Assembly: GCA_964621225.1 (NCBI GenBank)
Contig: CAZULK010000046.1
Span: forward strand, 1 to 18,284
Length of the DNA: 18,284 nucleotides
Direction: 5' to 3'
Origin: CAYNUJ01 sp964621225
GTDB lineage: Bacteria > Bacteroidota > Ignavibacteria > Ignavibacteriales > Melioribacteraceae
Shown: positions 7,265-15,674 of the stretch, in pieces
Numbering within the stretch: the stretch's first letter is position 1
Layout: each line of letters opens with the position of its first letter
Translations under genes and position numbers: made by a program
Notes under the pieces: generated by a model
The model's database searches: none
Told to the model about the DNA's origin: nothing
What the model saw: only the letters and a program-made list of their open reading frames with translations

Positions 7265-8590
7265 CTACTCTTCCTTTTTACTTTTACCACCGAATTTACC
7301 TTTCCCCTTCTGAATGGATACTTTCACTCCATCTTCAAGTTCCTTGGAAATCGCTCTGTACGGTCCGCTAACCACTTCATCTCCTTCGCTCAAACCATCG
7401 ATTATTTCGATGTACGAATCGTCACTTATGCCTGTTTTAACGGGTACCATCTTAGCTTTACCTTCTTCAACAACAAATACAACTTCTATCGGTTTGTTGC
7501 GCTTTCCATTCTTTTTACGGTTTACAACTAAGTTTTCGGTCGTATCTTCAGCAGAATCCTCTCCGCCACCTTTTTTCTCTTTTTCCATTTTGGGCATTCT
7601 TGCCGTAACGCTTTGTATTGGAACAGAAACAACATCGAATTTAGTTTCGGTTTGAATTTCGGCATCGCATGACATTCCCGGACGAATTGCATCATCCAAT
7701 TCAATCAATTTAATTTTCACTTCGAAATTCACAACTTCATCCTGGGTACCCAATCCACTGGTGAGGGCGCTATTACCAATTTGAGTAACTATTCCAAGGA
7801 ATTTTCTGTCTCCGAAAGCATCTATTTCTATCTTAGCACTATCTCCAACAGAAACTAAAACAACATCGTTTTCGTCAACTTCTACCGTAGCTTCCATTTG
7901 AGAAAGATCCGCAACCGTCATTAACTGTGTACCCTGGCTGAATGAACTTCCTAATACTCTCTCACTCAATTCGACATTTAAATCACTAATTGTACCATCG
8001 AAAGGAGCTAAGATTTCAGTCTTTGCCAAGTTTTCTTTTGCTTCTCTCAAGGATTCCTGAGCTTGAAGTACTGTGGATTTTTGTGCTTCATATGCACCTT
8101 CTGCTTGCAAGAAGGAAGCCTTTGCTTGTTCCAGTTGCGATTCACTTGCCAGACCTTTTTCGAACAACTCTTTTGTTCTATTGTATTCGGATCTCACCTG
8201 ATCCAACGTAGCCTTTCTTATTTTCAATGTTGCTTTAGCAGCTTCCAGGTTTGCTTGAGCACGTTTTTTCTGTGCTATGTAAATATCCGGTTTAATCCTT
8301 AATAATAGCTGTCCCTTCTTTACGAAATCGCCTTCTTCAACGGGTAATTCAACAATTTCTCCGTTTACTTCAGGACGTAAAATTACTTGATCCACAGGAT
8401 TGATATTTCCCGTAGCGGATACAGTCTGTGTGATTGTCCTTTTCTGTGCCTTCTCTGTTTGGACTGATACTATTTTCTCTTTATTACCGCTAATTGCGAC
8501 TACAGCCACAACGGCAACCAACAACAGGAATAAAATTCCGAAAACTATAATTTTTTTCTTTTTAGATTTTTTCCCATTTACCTTAGCCAT
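7265..8590 (-). CDS. HlyD/MacA-type periplasmic adaptor (membrane fusion protein)
   Basis: This adaptor bridges the inner-membrane permeases and the TolC-type channel. I place the start at the ATG at 8590 (MAKVNGKKSK), 441 residues, because an AAGGAGAT lies 7 nt upstream. A TTG 21 bp further upstream would place that site inside the gene. A lysine-rich N-terminus precedes one membrane anchor (about 14-33). A lipoyl half-motif follows (about 68-98), then a long alpha-helical hairpin rich in Ala, Glu, Lys and Gln (about 105-190), the second lipoyl half (EILAPFDGTISDL), a beta-barrel domain and a membrane-proximal domain. Between the last two sits an unusual charged, Gly-rich stretch of about 40 residues (from KMEKEKKGGGED to KKNGKRNK), and the C-terminus is Lys/Gly-rich. 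It begins 24 bp after the outer-membrane-factor gene and ends 6 bp before the ATPase gene. Confidence 0.95.
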   Translation of the reverse strand: MAKVNGKKSKKKKIIVFGILFLLLVAVVAVVAISGNKEKIVSVQTEKAQKRTITQTVSATGNINPVDQVILRPEVNGEIVELPVEEGDFVKKGQLLLRIKPDIYIAQKKRAQANLEAAKATLKIRKATLDQVRSEYNRTKELFEKGLASESQLEQAKASFLQAEGAYEAQKSTVLQAQESLREAKENLAKTEILAPFDGTISDLNVELSERVLGSSFSQGTQLMTVADLSQMEATVEVDENDVVLVSVGDSAKIEIDAFGDRKFLGIVTQIGNSALTSGLGTQDEVVNFEVKIKLIELDDAIRPGMSCDAEIQTETKFDVVSVPIQSVTARMPKMEKEKKGGGEDSAEDTTENLVVNRKKNGKRNKPIEVVFVVEEGKAKMVPVKTGISDDSYIEIIDGLSEGDEVVSGPYRAISKELEDGVKVSIQKGKGKFGGKSKKEE

Positions 8591-8597
8591 AAAAGTT

Positions 8598-8605
8598 ATC
8601 TCCTT
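8598..8605 (-). promoter_or_regulatory. Strong Shine-Dalgarno site (AAGGAGAT) that fixes the adaptor start
   Basis: AAGGAGAT on the minus strand, 7 nt before the ATG at 8590, is the best ribosome binding site in the export operon. It decides the adaptor start in favour of 8590 over the upstream TTG at 8611. Confidence 0.85.
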
Positions 8606-8614
8606 TGACAAATA

Positions 8615-9958
8615 TTATTCGTAATTTTTAATATCTAATTTGCCCAAAGCATTGAGCAAGTTATCTTTCAATCTATAAAATTCATATTCTGCAACAATTT
8701 TATCTCTTACCGCTTGTGTATAATCTCTGTCTGCTTGCATTACATCTAATATCTTGCCGGCACCAAGATTATATCTTTCCTTGTTTATTCTTCTGTTTTC
8801 CTCAGCCGCTTTAACATTTTGAAGACTCACTTCCAATTGCTTTTTGGCTGCAATCAAATCAAGATACCCTTGTTTGATTTCTATCTTTATCTGTCTTTCA
8901 AGAGCATTGATATCTTCTTGAGCATTTTTTACGGATATCTTGGCCAATTGTAATTGTGTTTCTGTTCTGAAATTTGTGAAAATAGGAATATTCAGTGACA
9001 GACCGACTGAGAAAATTCTCCGGTTGAATAAATCTTCCGTTCTGGTTGCACTTGTTGAAAATCCGTAATTACTGCTTAAACTTGGTAAAAACCCGCTTCT
9101 TGCTATGGTTATATCTTCTAATTTGCTCTTATATAATAATTTCTGGCTTTTATAATCGGGTCTTTCTTTCAATGCTTCCGCAACCATCACCTCCACATCC
9201 GAAAACTCTTTCATATAAGAATCAGCATTTTCCAATTCTCCCGGATAGGGATCCTGAAAAGTATACTCCTCAAGAATGTCCAATGCCAAAAAGTTCAGCA
9301 AATTATTTACAGCTTGTTCATAATTGTTTTGAGCTTGAATTAAAAGGAGTTGCGCATTTCCATATGCAACTTTCTGGGTATAAAGGTCGGCTGCCGTTAC
9401 GGCTCCTAATTTATTTTTTTCCGTAATCTCTTCCAATAACTTTTTATTGTAATCCAAATTGTCTTCTCTTACTTTAAGCAATTCTTTGGAGCTAAGCACA
9501 GCATAATATAGTTGGGTAGTTTGCAAAACAAGGTCTTGCTTCTGCTTGATTAAAGCATATTTGGCAGATCTATAATTTTTCTTCTGTTTAGCTATGTTGG
9601 CAAAATTTGCAAGTCCGTCAAAAAGAGTCCAACTACCGCCGGCTCTAACCGAATAATTTCTGGAATCAATCTGAGATGCAGGAATATTTACCGGATTTCC
9701 GAAGAAATCAAGCTGAGTACCGCCATCATCGTTTGTTCTGTTCCAATTCCAACTTCCGGAAGCGGAAAGATTTGGCAACAGTTGTCCATAAGCACTTTTG
9801 ATATTAGCTTTAGAACCCTTCAAATTGTTTTTCGATTTAATGAGCGAAGAATTCCGCTGCAGGGCAATTTTAATAGCCTCTTCCAATGTTAAAGTTTGTT
9901 GCGCATGTAAAGGTAATGATACCAATAAAGTTATAATTAATGAATAAACTAATTTCAT
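8615..9958 (-). CDS. TolC-family outer-membrane efflux protein
   Basis: This 447-residue protein has a signal peptide (MKLVYSLIITLLVSLPLHA, cleaved before QQ) and the typical TolC/OEP opening LTLEEAIKIALQRNSSL. It continues with long amphipathic coiled-coil helices in two internally similar halves, and short beta-rich inserts that would form the outer-membrane barrel (SASGSWNWNRTND in the first half, SNYGFSTSATRTED in the second). The length is normal for the family. Trimers form the channel through the outer membrane and periplasm and dock on the adaptor encoded immediately downstream. It is the first gene of the seven-gene operon. GAGGT lies 5 nt before the ATG. The 120 bp upstream (9959-10078) is the only sizeable non-coding stretch between this operon and the one before it and is where I expect the promoter. 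Confidence 0.95.
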   Translation of the reverse strand: MKLVYSLIITLLVSLPLHAQQTLTLEEAIKIALQRNSSLIKSKNNLKGSKANIKSAYGQLLPNLSASGSWNWNRTNDDGGTQLDFFGNPVNIPASQIDSRNYSVRAGGSWTLFDGLANFANIAKQKKNYRSAKYALIKQKQDLVLQTTQLYYAVLSSKELLKVREDNLDYNKKLLEEITEKNKLGAVTAADLYTQKVAYGNAQLLLIQAQNNYEQAVNNLLNFLALDILEEYTFQDPYPGELENADSYMKEFSDVEVMVAEALKERPDYKSQKLLYKSKLEDITIARSGFLPSLSSNYGFSTSATRTEDLFNRRIFSVGLSLNIPIFTNFRTETQLQLAKISVKNAQEDINALERQIKIEIKQGYLDLIAAKKQLEVSLQNVKAAEENRRINKERYNLGAGKILDVMQADRDYTQAVRDKIVAEYEFYRLKDNLLNALGKLDIKNYE

Positions 9959-10039
9959 TTTTACCTCATATTAAAGTTCACCAATTTTTCAGGGTTTTCG
10001 TCTTTTATGACGCTCCTATTTTGCGAAAGTTACAAAAAA

Positions 10040-10047
10040 CAAAATTA
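10040..10047 (-). promoter_or_regulatory. Candidate -7 element (TAATTTTG) for the export operon
   Basis: Read on the minus strand, TAATTTTG fits the Bacteroidota -7 consensus TAnnTTTG. It lies about 80 bp before the TolC-like start at 9958, in the only suitable intergenic region. The -33 position has no clean TTG. The resulting leader would be about 75 nt and shows only a weak four-base-pair hairpin. Confidence 0.33.
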
Positions 10048-10078
10048 TTAGACACTAAGTCGCCTGGGGAAGTTTAAG

Positions 10079-11515
10079 TTATTCATTCAAAAATGAATCT
10101 TTGATTTTATAAAGATATTCCAGTGCCTCTTCGTAAGTATTGCCGATTTTACCGTCAAGTATCGCTTCTTCGATGGCAGATTTAATTTCGCCAACTGTTT
10201 TAGAAGGTGGGATATTGCAAATTTTCATTATCTCCTCTCCTCTAACGGGAGATTGAAATGCCCTTAATCTGTCTTTTTCCTCAACTTCTTTAACTCTCTG
10301 TATTACCTTTTCATAATTGGAAAGATATTTTTTAACCTTGTATTCGTTCTTACTTGTTATATCGGATCTGCAAAGAGTAATCAAGTCGTCCAAGTCCTCA
10401 CCTGCCTGGACAATCAATCTCCTTATTGCCGAATCGGTTACTCCATCGTTAACTAATGCGATTGGTCGAAGATGTAATCTCACCAATTTTTCCACATATT
10501 CGGATTTATTCAGTGGAAGTTTTAATTTTTTAAATATCCTTTTTATCTTCCTTGCACCCAGTTCCTCATGGCCGTGGAATGTCCACCCGATTCCATCCAC
10601 AAATTTTTTAGTCTCAGGCTTTGCGATATCGTGAAGCAAGGCAGCGATTCTTAAAAATACATCATCTGTCTTAGCTGAAATATTGTCCACTACTTCACAT
10701 GTATGCAGAAACACATCTTTGTGGTGATAGTCTTTCCTTTGATCAACTCCCGCCAAGTTTGCCACTTCCGGAAAAATCACATTCATCACCCCACTATCTT
10801 GCAATAATTTTAACCCTATTGAGGGTTTGGGAGATTTCATTATCTTAAGGAATTCATCAGTAATTCTTTCTTGAGAAATTATCTTTAATCTTTCCGCCAT
10901 TTTCGCGGCAGCGTTAAAAGTATTTTCTTCCACACTGAATCCCAATTGGGAAGCAAATCGAAATGCCCTCATAATTCTAAGAGGATCGTCATCAAATGTT
11001 TTTTCCGGATCGAGAGGAGTTCTGATTATTTTATTCTCAATATCCTTCATCCCTCCGAAAGTATCGATCAATTTCCGATCATTAATTGAGAACGCAATGG
11101 CATTAATGGTAAAATCGCGTCTATAAATATCATCCTCAAAAGTCCCGGGTTCTACTTTCGGGTTTCTGCTGTTTCGATTGTAGGATTCTTTTCTAGCCCC
11201 CACAAATTCAAGATCAATTTCGTTGAATCTGAAATGAGCAGTACCAAAATTTTTATAAACGCTAATGTTTCCGATTCCCAATTCCTTTGCCAATTTCTTT
11301 GCAAATTGAATACCATCTCCAATGGTCAAAAAATCAATTTCATCTTTATTTCTTTTGAGAATTAAATCCCGCACGTATCCACCAACAACAAAAACCGGAA
11401 TGTTACTTTTTTCCGACACCCGGAGTAATGGTTCAAATATGCCAAGATTTTTTAATATTAATACCAAATCTTCTTCAATCGATCTCAATTCTCTGCCTTT
11501 CTCTCTTTCATCCAT
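10079..11515 (-). CDS. cca: tRNA nucleotidyltransferase (CCA-adding / poly(A) polymerase family) with HD domain
   Basis: This 478-residue class II nucleotidyltransferase is expected to add or repair the 3' CCA of tRNAs. Visible motifs are GGYVRD (45-50), a metal-binding site eight residues later, RRDFTINA (132-139), DPLRIMRAFRFA (177-188) and ERITDEF (216-222). A C-terminal HD domain follows with H271, LLHDIAKP (293-300, H295-D296) and HGHEELGA. The usual metal-binding DxD reads E59-I-D61, an acidic but non-standard first residue. Sequence alone cannot separate a CCA-adding enzyme from an A-adding enzyme or a poly(A) polymerase, but the tRNA-Leu in this window lacks an encoded CCA and needs such an activity. 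It is the last gene of the kinase operon. Its ATG lies 31 bp inside the end of the preceding gene, so a slightly later start is possible. Confidence 0.9.
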   Translation of the reverse strand: MDEREKGRELRSIEEDLVLILKNLGIFEPLLRVSEKSNIPVFVVGGYVRDLILKRNKDEIDFLTIGDGIQFAKKLAKELGIGNISVYKNFGTAHFRFNEIDLEFVGARKESYNRNSRNPKVEPGTFEDDIYRRDFTINAIAFSINDRKLIDTFGGMKDIENKIIRTPLDPEKTFDDDPLRIMRAFRFASQLGFSVEENTFNAAAKMAERLKIISQERITDEFLKIMKSPKPSIGLKLLQDSGVMNVIFPEVANLAGVDQRKDYHHKDVFLHTCEVVDNISAKTDDVFLRIAALLHDIAKPETKKFVDGIGWTFHGHEELGARKIKRIFKKLKLPLNKSEYVEKLVRLHLRPIALVNDGVTDSAIRRLIVQAGEDLDDLITLCRSDITSKNEYKVKKYLSNYEKVIQRVKEVEEKDRLRAFQSPVRGEEIMKICNIPPSKTVGEIKSAIEEAILDGKIGNTYEEALEYLYKIKDSFLNE

Positions 11516-13617
11516 CTTAAAAATTCTAACCTTTCTGATATAACCGGTTTTCTGTAAACATTTTTTGTCTTTTCCAATAAAACCGAAAGTATTTGCTCTG
11601 ATTCATTAAAAAGTTGAAGCTTTTCAGCCTCTTCACTCATTCTAAACAGAACATACTCACTGGCTTCATTATTTTTCTCATTTTCCATTGCAAAATTAGT
11701 AATTAAATCTTTCTTAAGAGAATCATTGCTACTATTTAATAGAAGCGGAAGCGCAAAATCGGGATTTTTGTTATCGTAATACTCTTTGGAGAGATACCGC
11801 AACACAGCGGTTGTATCCCCGGAAAATATATTAATACTATCACTCAAAGATTTTTCAACAATTTTTAAACTGAATTTATAGTTTTCCGGTAAGGATAATA
11901 TTTTGAGATCATTTAAAAGTGAATCAGCCATTTTGAGCTGATTATTTAATATTGCTTCTTTCAATAATAAATATTCTGCCGGAATTTGGGATCTAGAGGA
12001 TTTAAATCTGCCAATTTCTCCAGTTAATATTTGAAATGCAGAGTCAAAATGTTTTTGAGCATTCAATGCTTCGATCATTCCGCTCAATGAATAAAACTCG
12101 CCGGATTGGAGATAAGATTCCCTGAACAATGAATAAGCTTCGGGATAATTCTTTTCCCTAAAATTATCCAATGCATAGAATATTTTCTCTGCATTGCTCC
12201 GCAAGCACCTTTTCCTAAAAGTGGGAGCAGAACCAAAATAATAATTAAATAATTCGGGAGCATTAATTTCAGGTAATGCTTCAATATATTTTGCATAATT
12301 TTTTCTCAAACTATTAACATCAATTTCACTCAATACCTCATTTCCCGATGAGTAAATAGAAATAAATTGGTCGAAACTAAGATTTCCGTACAAATATTTA
12401 ACAAATGAACCCGTGTAATTATATGAAATATAAGAATTTACATTAAAAAAGTTCAAGTCGCTGAAATTTTCAAAATATAACGAGTCCAAGTTCTCCGCAA
12501 TAAGTTTTGCAGCGAAATCTATACTAAAATTCTGAAAATTATCCGTCAATCCGGAGGCAAATCCTTCAATAATTGCAGGGTCTAAATCTGCTCCCAAATA
12601 AAGTGGTGGACTTGCATAGTTGGCAAGTAGAACGTGAACTAATTCATGTTTTAATGTTTGATCGTAATTGGGGAATGAAATATAAATTTGATGCAACCAG
12701 GGTTTAGCTACGTCCGCTCCGGGAGCTCCAAACAATTCTCTTTTTTGTCTGTTATTTTTAAAAAGAATGGTAGTTATCTTTGGGAAAGAATCAATTTGTA
12801 GAGAATTCTTTAATTTCTCAATATAGAAATCTTGCTTTTTTGCCAATAAATCAACTTTTGAAGAATCAATTGAACGATCAAAAATAATAATCGAATTATT
12901 TGTTGATTTCATCCCCCCTAATTCTTCCATCATTTTTTCTTGAGATGTTGTCAAACCAACCATCGATTTAACAGAATAAAATAAAATCAAAAACAGTAGC
13001 GGCAAAAGGAAGTTAAATTTTGTTTTATTTTTTCGAGCTGGGATCATAAACATGATGGAAAATATTACTAATCCGATCCTAAATGCTACAAATTTTGGTG
13101 TAATTTGTATGAATTGATCATAGATTGTACCCGGGAAATAACCGATAATTGTATTAAAGAAATACATTTGCGGATTGGAATAGAGTTCAAACGGAATATC
13201 AATAAGTGCAAAGATAAATATCACGAATATGATTATTAATTTCTGCCACTTTTTTTTAATATTTTTTATTGATAATCCGGTAAAAATCGCAAAAACCGTA
13301 GTTGGGAGCATGATCAAAAGATAAAATTTCACTCCGGAGCATATACTGCACCCGGTAAAAAAGAATGTATTACTGCCTAGTACAATAAATGGAATCAAGT
13401 ATGCAATTATCGAGAAATAAATTAGAGATTTGATATTATTTCGCAAACCGGAAAATTTCCAAGAAAATATGAAGTAAAAAATTATCGCGTTAAGGATTGA
13501 TGATTCGTAAGATAGAAGATTTATCAAAGGGAAGAAGAGAAAACAAAAATTGAATATCAGAATAATCAATAAAGATATTCCGTGTTCCCTTACTGATTTG
13601 GACTCCAATCGGAGCAT
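11485..13617 (-). CDS. Seven-helix membrane protein with periplasmic gluzincin-type metallopeptidase domain
   Basis: This 710-residue protein has about seven hydrophobic helices in its first 222 residues (roughly 14-35, 40-55, 64-86, 98-117, 127-145, 176-195, 203-222). Basic loops after helices 2, 4 and 6 (KNIKKKWQK is the clearest) place the N-terminus in the cytoplasm and the 490-residue C-terminal part in the periplasm. That part carries the zinc motif HELVH (324-328) and a downstream glutamate in IIEGFAS (E351), the arrangement of gluzincins of the peptidase MA type. The following region is helical and TPR-like (about 480-700). A C-x-x-C pair (C90, C93) sits in the predicted periplasmic loop between helices 3 and 4. 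The gene starts 2 bp after the kinase stop and overlaps the next gene by 31 bp, so it is co-expressed with the kinase. The substrate is unknown. The catalytic residues look intact. Confidence 0.88.
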   Translation of the reverse strand: MLRLESKSVREHGISLLIILIFNFCFLFFPLINLLSYESSILNAIIFYFIFSWKFSGLRNNIKSLIYFSIIAYLIPFIVLGSNTFFFTGCSICSGVKFYLLIMLPTTVFAIFTGLSIKNIKKKWQKLIIIFVIFIFALIDIPFELYSNPQMYFFNTIIGYFPGTIYDQFIQITPKFVAFRIGLVIFSIMFMIPARKNKTKFNFLLPLLFLILFYSVKSMVGLTTSQEKMMEELGGMKSTNNSIIIFDRSIDSSKVDLLAKKQDFYIEKLKNSLQIDSFPKITTILFKNNRQKRELFGAPGADVAKPWLHQIYISFPNYDQTLKHELVHVLLANYASPPLYLGADLDPAIIEGFASGLTDNFQNFSIDFAAKLIAENLDSLYFENFSDLNFFNVNSYISYNYTGSFVKYLYGNLSFDQFISIYSSGNEVLSEIDVNSLRKNYAKYIEALPEINAPELFNYYFGSAPTFRKRCLRSNAEKIFYALDNFREKNYPEAYSLFRESYLQSGEFYSLSGMIEALNAQKHFDSAFQILTGEIGRFKSSRSQIPAEYLLLKEAILNNQLKMADSLLNDLKILSLPENYKFSLKIVEKSLSDSINIFSGDTTAVLRYLSKEYYDNKNPDFALPLLLNSSNDSLKKDLITNFAMENEKNNEASEYVLFRMSEEAEKLQLFNESEQILSVLLEKTKNVYRKPVISERLEFLRWMKERKAEN

Positions 13618-13619
13618 GA

Positions 13620-15521
13620 TTATTTGAGTCTTAATATTGTTCCGTTAACGGCAGTTATAAAAACGTGCCCTTTGTTATTATACGATATACTGGTAAAATT
13701 AAGATATTCGTGAGTATCGAATAATTTCCAGGAATACCCGCTATCTTCGGAAATGAGCAAAAGACCTTTATTTGCAGCAATTATTGCAGTGCTTTCCCTA
13801 ACGAAACGGACTTGCGACAATCCCCTAACATTACCAATTTTTGTCTCTTCCCAGTTTTCCCCTCCGTCATCAGTACGGTAGATGGAACCTCCGGAACCAA
13901 TCATTAAACCAACATACTCGGTTTCAAAATCGATGGATTTAAGGAACCTTTCCGATATATTTTTATACTGTCTCCAGGTTTCGCCTTGATCAGTGGTTTT
14001 ATGCAGAAAACCTTCCTTATCAACTAAAAATCCGTTCAATTTATCAACGAATTTCATATCATAAAGCACAGCAGAAGTATTAGTAGGTACTTTCTTCCAA
14101 TTTCTACCACCATCAACTGTTTTGAGGACAACACCTTTTGTCCCGAGAACAAACCCGGTCATGTCATCTATGAATTGAATTCTCATGAACGTATAATCAC
14201 CGGGAATAACCGCGGTTTTGTAATCTTTAAAATAATTGGAAGAAAATAGAATTTTTGAACCTGCACCAACTACAAATGTTTCTTTGGCCGAATTCATAAA
14301 GGCATCGTAAAAATTGAGACTGTCAGGTATATTCACCTTAACCCAATTCAATCCGGAATCGTATGTGAAAGCCAAAGTACCGGAATCCCCTACGGCAACG
14401 CCGGTATTTATATCCAACATGTAGATTGAATTCATTTTTGCGTTTGTGCCGAGTTCAAATTTATGAAGTTGAGAAAATCCCTTATATTTATCCCCCTCTT
14501 CGAAAAGAGATTCAATACTATATTTCTTTAACACATCCAATTGCCGGCTCTTCAATAATTCATCAACCTGTACATAAACAAAATACGAAAGTGCAATCAG
14601 TACAACGAAGAAACCCGCGAATGCCACAATTGACATAACTTTGCTCATAGTGGATTTCTTTTTCTTCATTTGAGTATATTGAGCATTCATCTGGGTTAAT
14701 TCTTTCTCAACTTCGTTTACATCGCCTAAAAATTCCTCGCAATGGCTGAACCTCTCAGCAGGATTTTTTGCCATAGCACGTTGAACAATTTCGTCAAGTT
14801 TTGGAGGAGTACCAGGTACAATTTGAGTAATTTTTGCAGGTGCTTTCTTAAGGTGTGCATCCATTATCTCATATTCACTATCATAAAAGAAGGGCGGTTG
14901 CCCGGTTAACATTTCGTATAGAGTGCAGCCAATTGAATATATGTCTGCATGATGGGATATTTTTTCCCCTCTAATCTGTTCGGGACTCATATAATAAACC
15001 GTTCCTACTTTTGCACCGGTTTGGGTTACACCTTTCTCGAACAATGATTTTGATATACCAAAATCCATTATTTTTACTACACCTTCCCTGTTAACAATAA
15101 TATTGGAAGGTTTTATATCTCTGTGAATGTATCCTTTAGTATGGGCATATCCGATTCCGGAAAGAACCTGCTTAATGATATAAACTGCATCGTAAGGGTG
15201 GAGTCTTCTTTGTTTATGAATAATTTTATCCAAACTATCCCCTTCCACATACTCCATTACGATACCTAAAAGTTTGTCGGCTTCAATAAATCCGTAAACA
15301 GTTACAATGTTCGGATGGACTAATTTGGCTTGATTTTTTGCTTCTCTTCTGAATCGCTCGATGAATCTTGTTAAATCCGTAACTTGAACACTTAATAATT
15401 TAATGGCAACGTGACGATCCAGTTTCATATCGTAGCCACGATAAACTATCCCCATTCCACCTTGCCCAAGCACGGATTCGAACTTATAATTATCAATTAC
15501 CTTACCGATAAGATTTTCCAT
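13620..15521 (-). CDS. Membrane Ser/Thr protein kinase (PknB type) with periplasmic Ycf48/BNR-like propeller
   Basis: Residues 1-270 form a complete Hanks-type kinase: glycine loop GQGGMG (19-24), lysine K41 in VAIKLL, catalytic HRDIKPSN (133-140), DFG (153-155), and SPE in place of APE (179-181). A basic juxtamembrane segment (KKKKS) precedes one membrane helix (about 294-317). The remaining 315 residues face the periplasm and consist of BNR/Ycf48-like repeats with the signature GG-x-x-W. The repeat tryptophans fall at 393, 475, 516, 557 and 598, with Y434 in the second repeat and a last repeat cut off before its tryptophan, giving seven units 41 residues apart. The likely job is to sense something in the periplasm and phosphorylate cytoplasmic targets. 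It is the first gene of an operon with the membrane metallopeptidase, two bases upstream. No cognate phosphatase is in the window. Confidence 0.95.
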   Translation of the reverse strand: MENLIGKVIDNYKFESVLGQGGMGIVYRGYDMKLDRHVAIKLLSVQVTDLTRFIERFRREAKNQAKLVHPNIVTVYGFIEADKLLGIVMEYVEGDSLDKIIHKQRRLHPYDAVYIIKQVLSGIGYAHTKGYIHRDIKPSNIIVNREGVVKIMDFGISKSLFEKGVTQTGAKVGTVYYMSPEQIRGEKISHHADIYSIGCTLYEMLTGQPPFFYDSEYEIMDAHLKKAPAKITQIVPGTPPKLDEIVQRAMAKNPAERFSHCEEFLGDVNEVEKELTQMNAQYTQMKKKKSTMSKVMSIVAFAGFFVVLIALSYFVYVQVDELLKSRQLDVLKKYSIESLFEEGDKYKGFSQLHKFELGTNAKMNSIYMLDINTGVAVGDSGTLAFTYDSGLNWVKVNIPDSLNFYDAFMNSAKETFVVGAGSKILFSSNYFKDYKTAVIPGDYTFMRIQFIDDMTGFVLGTKGVVLKTVDGGRNWKKVPTNTSAVLYDMKFVDKLNGFLVDKEGFLHKTTDQGETWRQYKNISERFLKSIDFETEYVGLMIGSGGSIYRTDDGGENWEETKIGNVRGLSQVRFVRESTAIIAANKGLLLISEDSGYSWKLFDTHEYLNFTSISYNNKGHVFITAVNGTILRLK

Positions 15522-15625
15522 TCAGATAAGCCCGATTTCTTCATTAAACAATTTAAATATAATAAATTATTGCTTATATTTTTAATATTATCGATCAATT
15601 TTTAGGATTTTTTAGTAATAGTAGT

Positions 15626-15674
15626 AAGGTTAAACACTAAAAAAGTTTGAGCATTCTAAGAAAAGCCTAACCTT
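15626..15674. repeat. Imperfectly placed inverted repeat AAGGTTA / TAACCTT
   Basis: Two perfect 7-base arms, AAGGTTA at 15626-15632 and TAACCTT at 15668-15674, face each other across 35 bp in the divergent region between the kinase start and the tRNA gene. The right arm overlaps the candidate upstream promoter element of the tRNA. It could be an operator or chance in AT-rich DNA. There is no T-run, so it is not a terminator. Confidence 0.3.

Noticed and set aside
9046..9426. A 126-codon plus-strand open frame inside the TolC-like gene
   Set aside because: The opposite strand encodes a complete, well-conserved outer-membrane factor over this stretch. The plus-strand product has no fold-like pattern and no start signal.
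9987..10016. Hairpin CGTC-TTTTAT-GACG upstream of the TolC-like gene as a regulatory RNA element
   Set aside because: A four-base-pair stem is too weak, and no conserved riboswitch-like core surrounds it.
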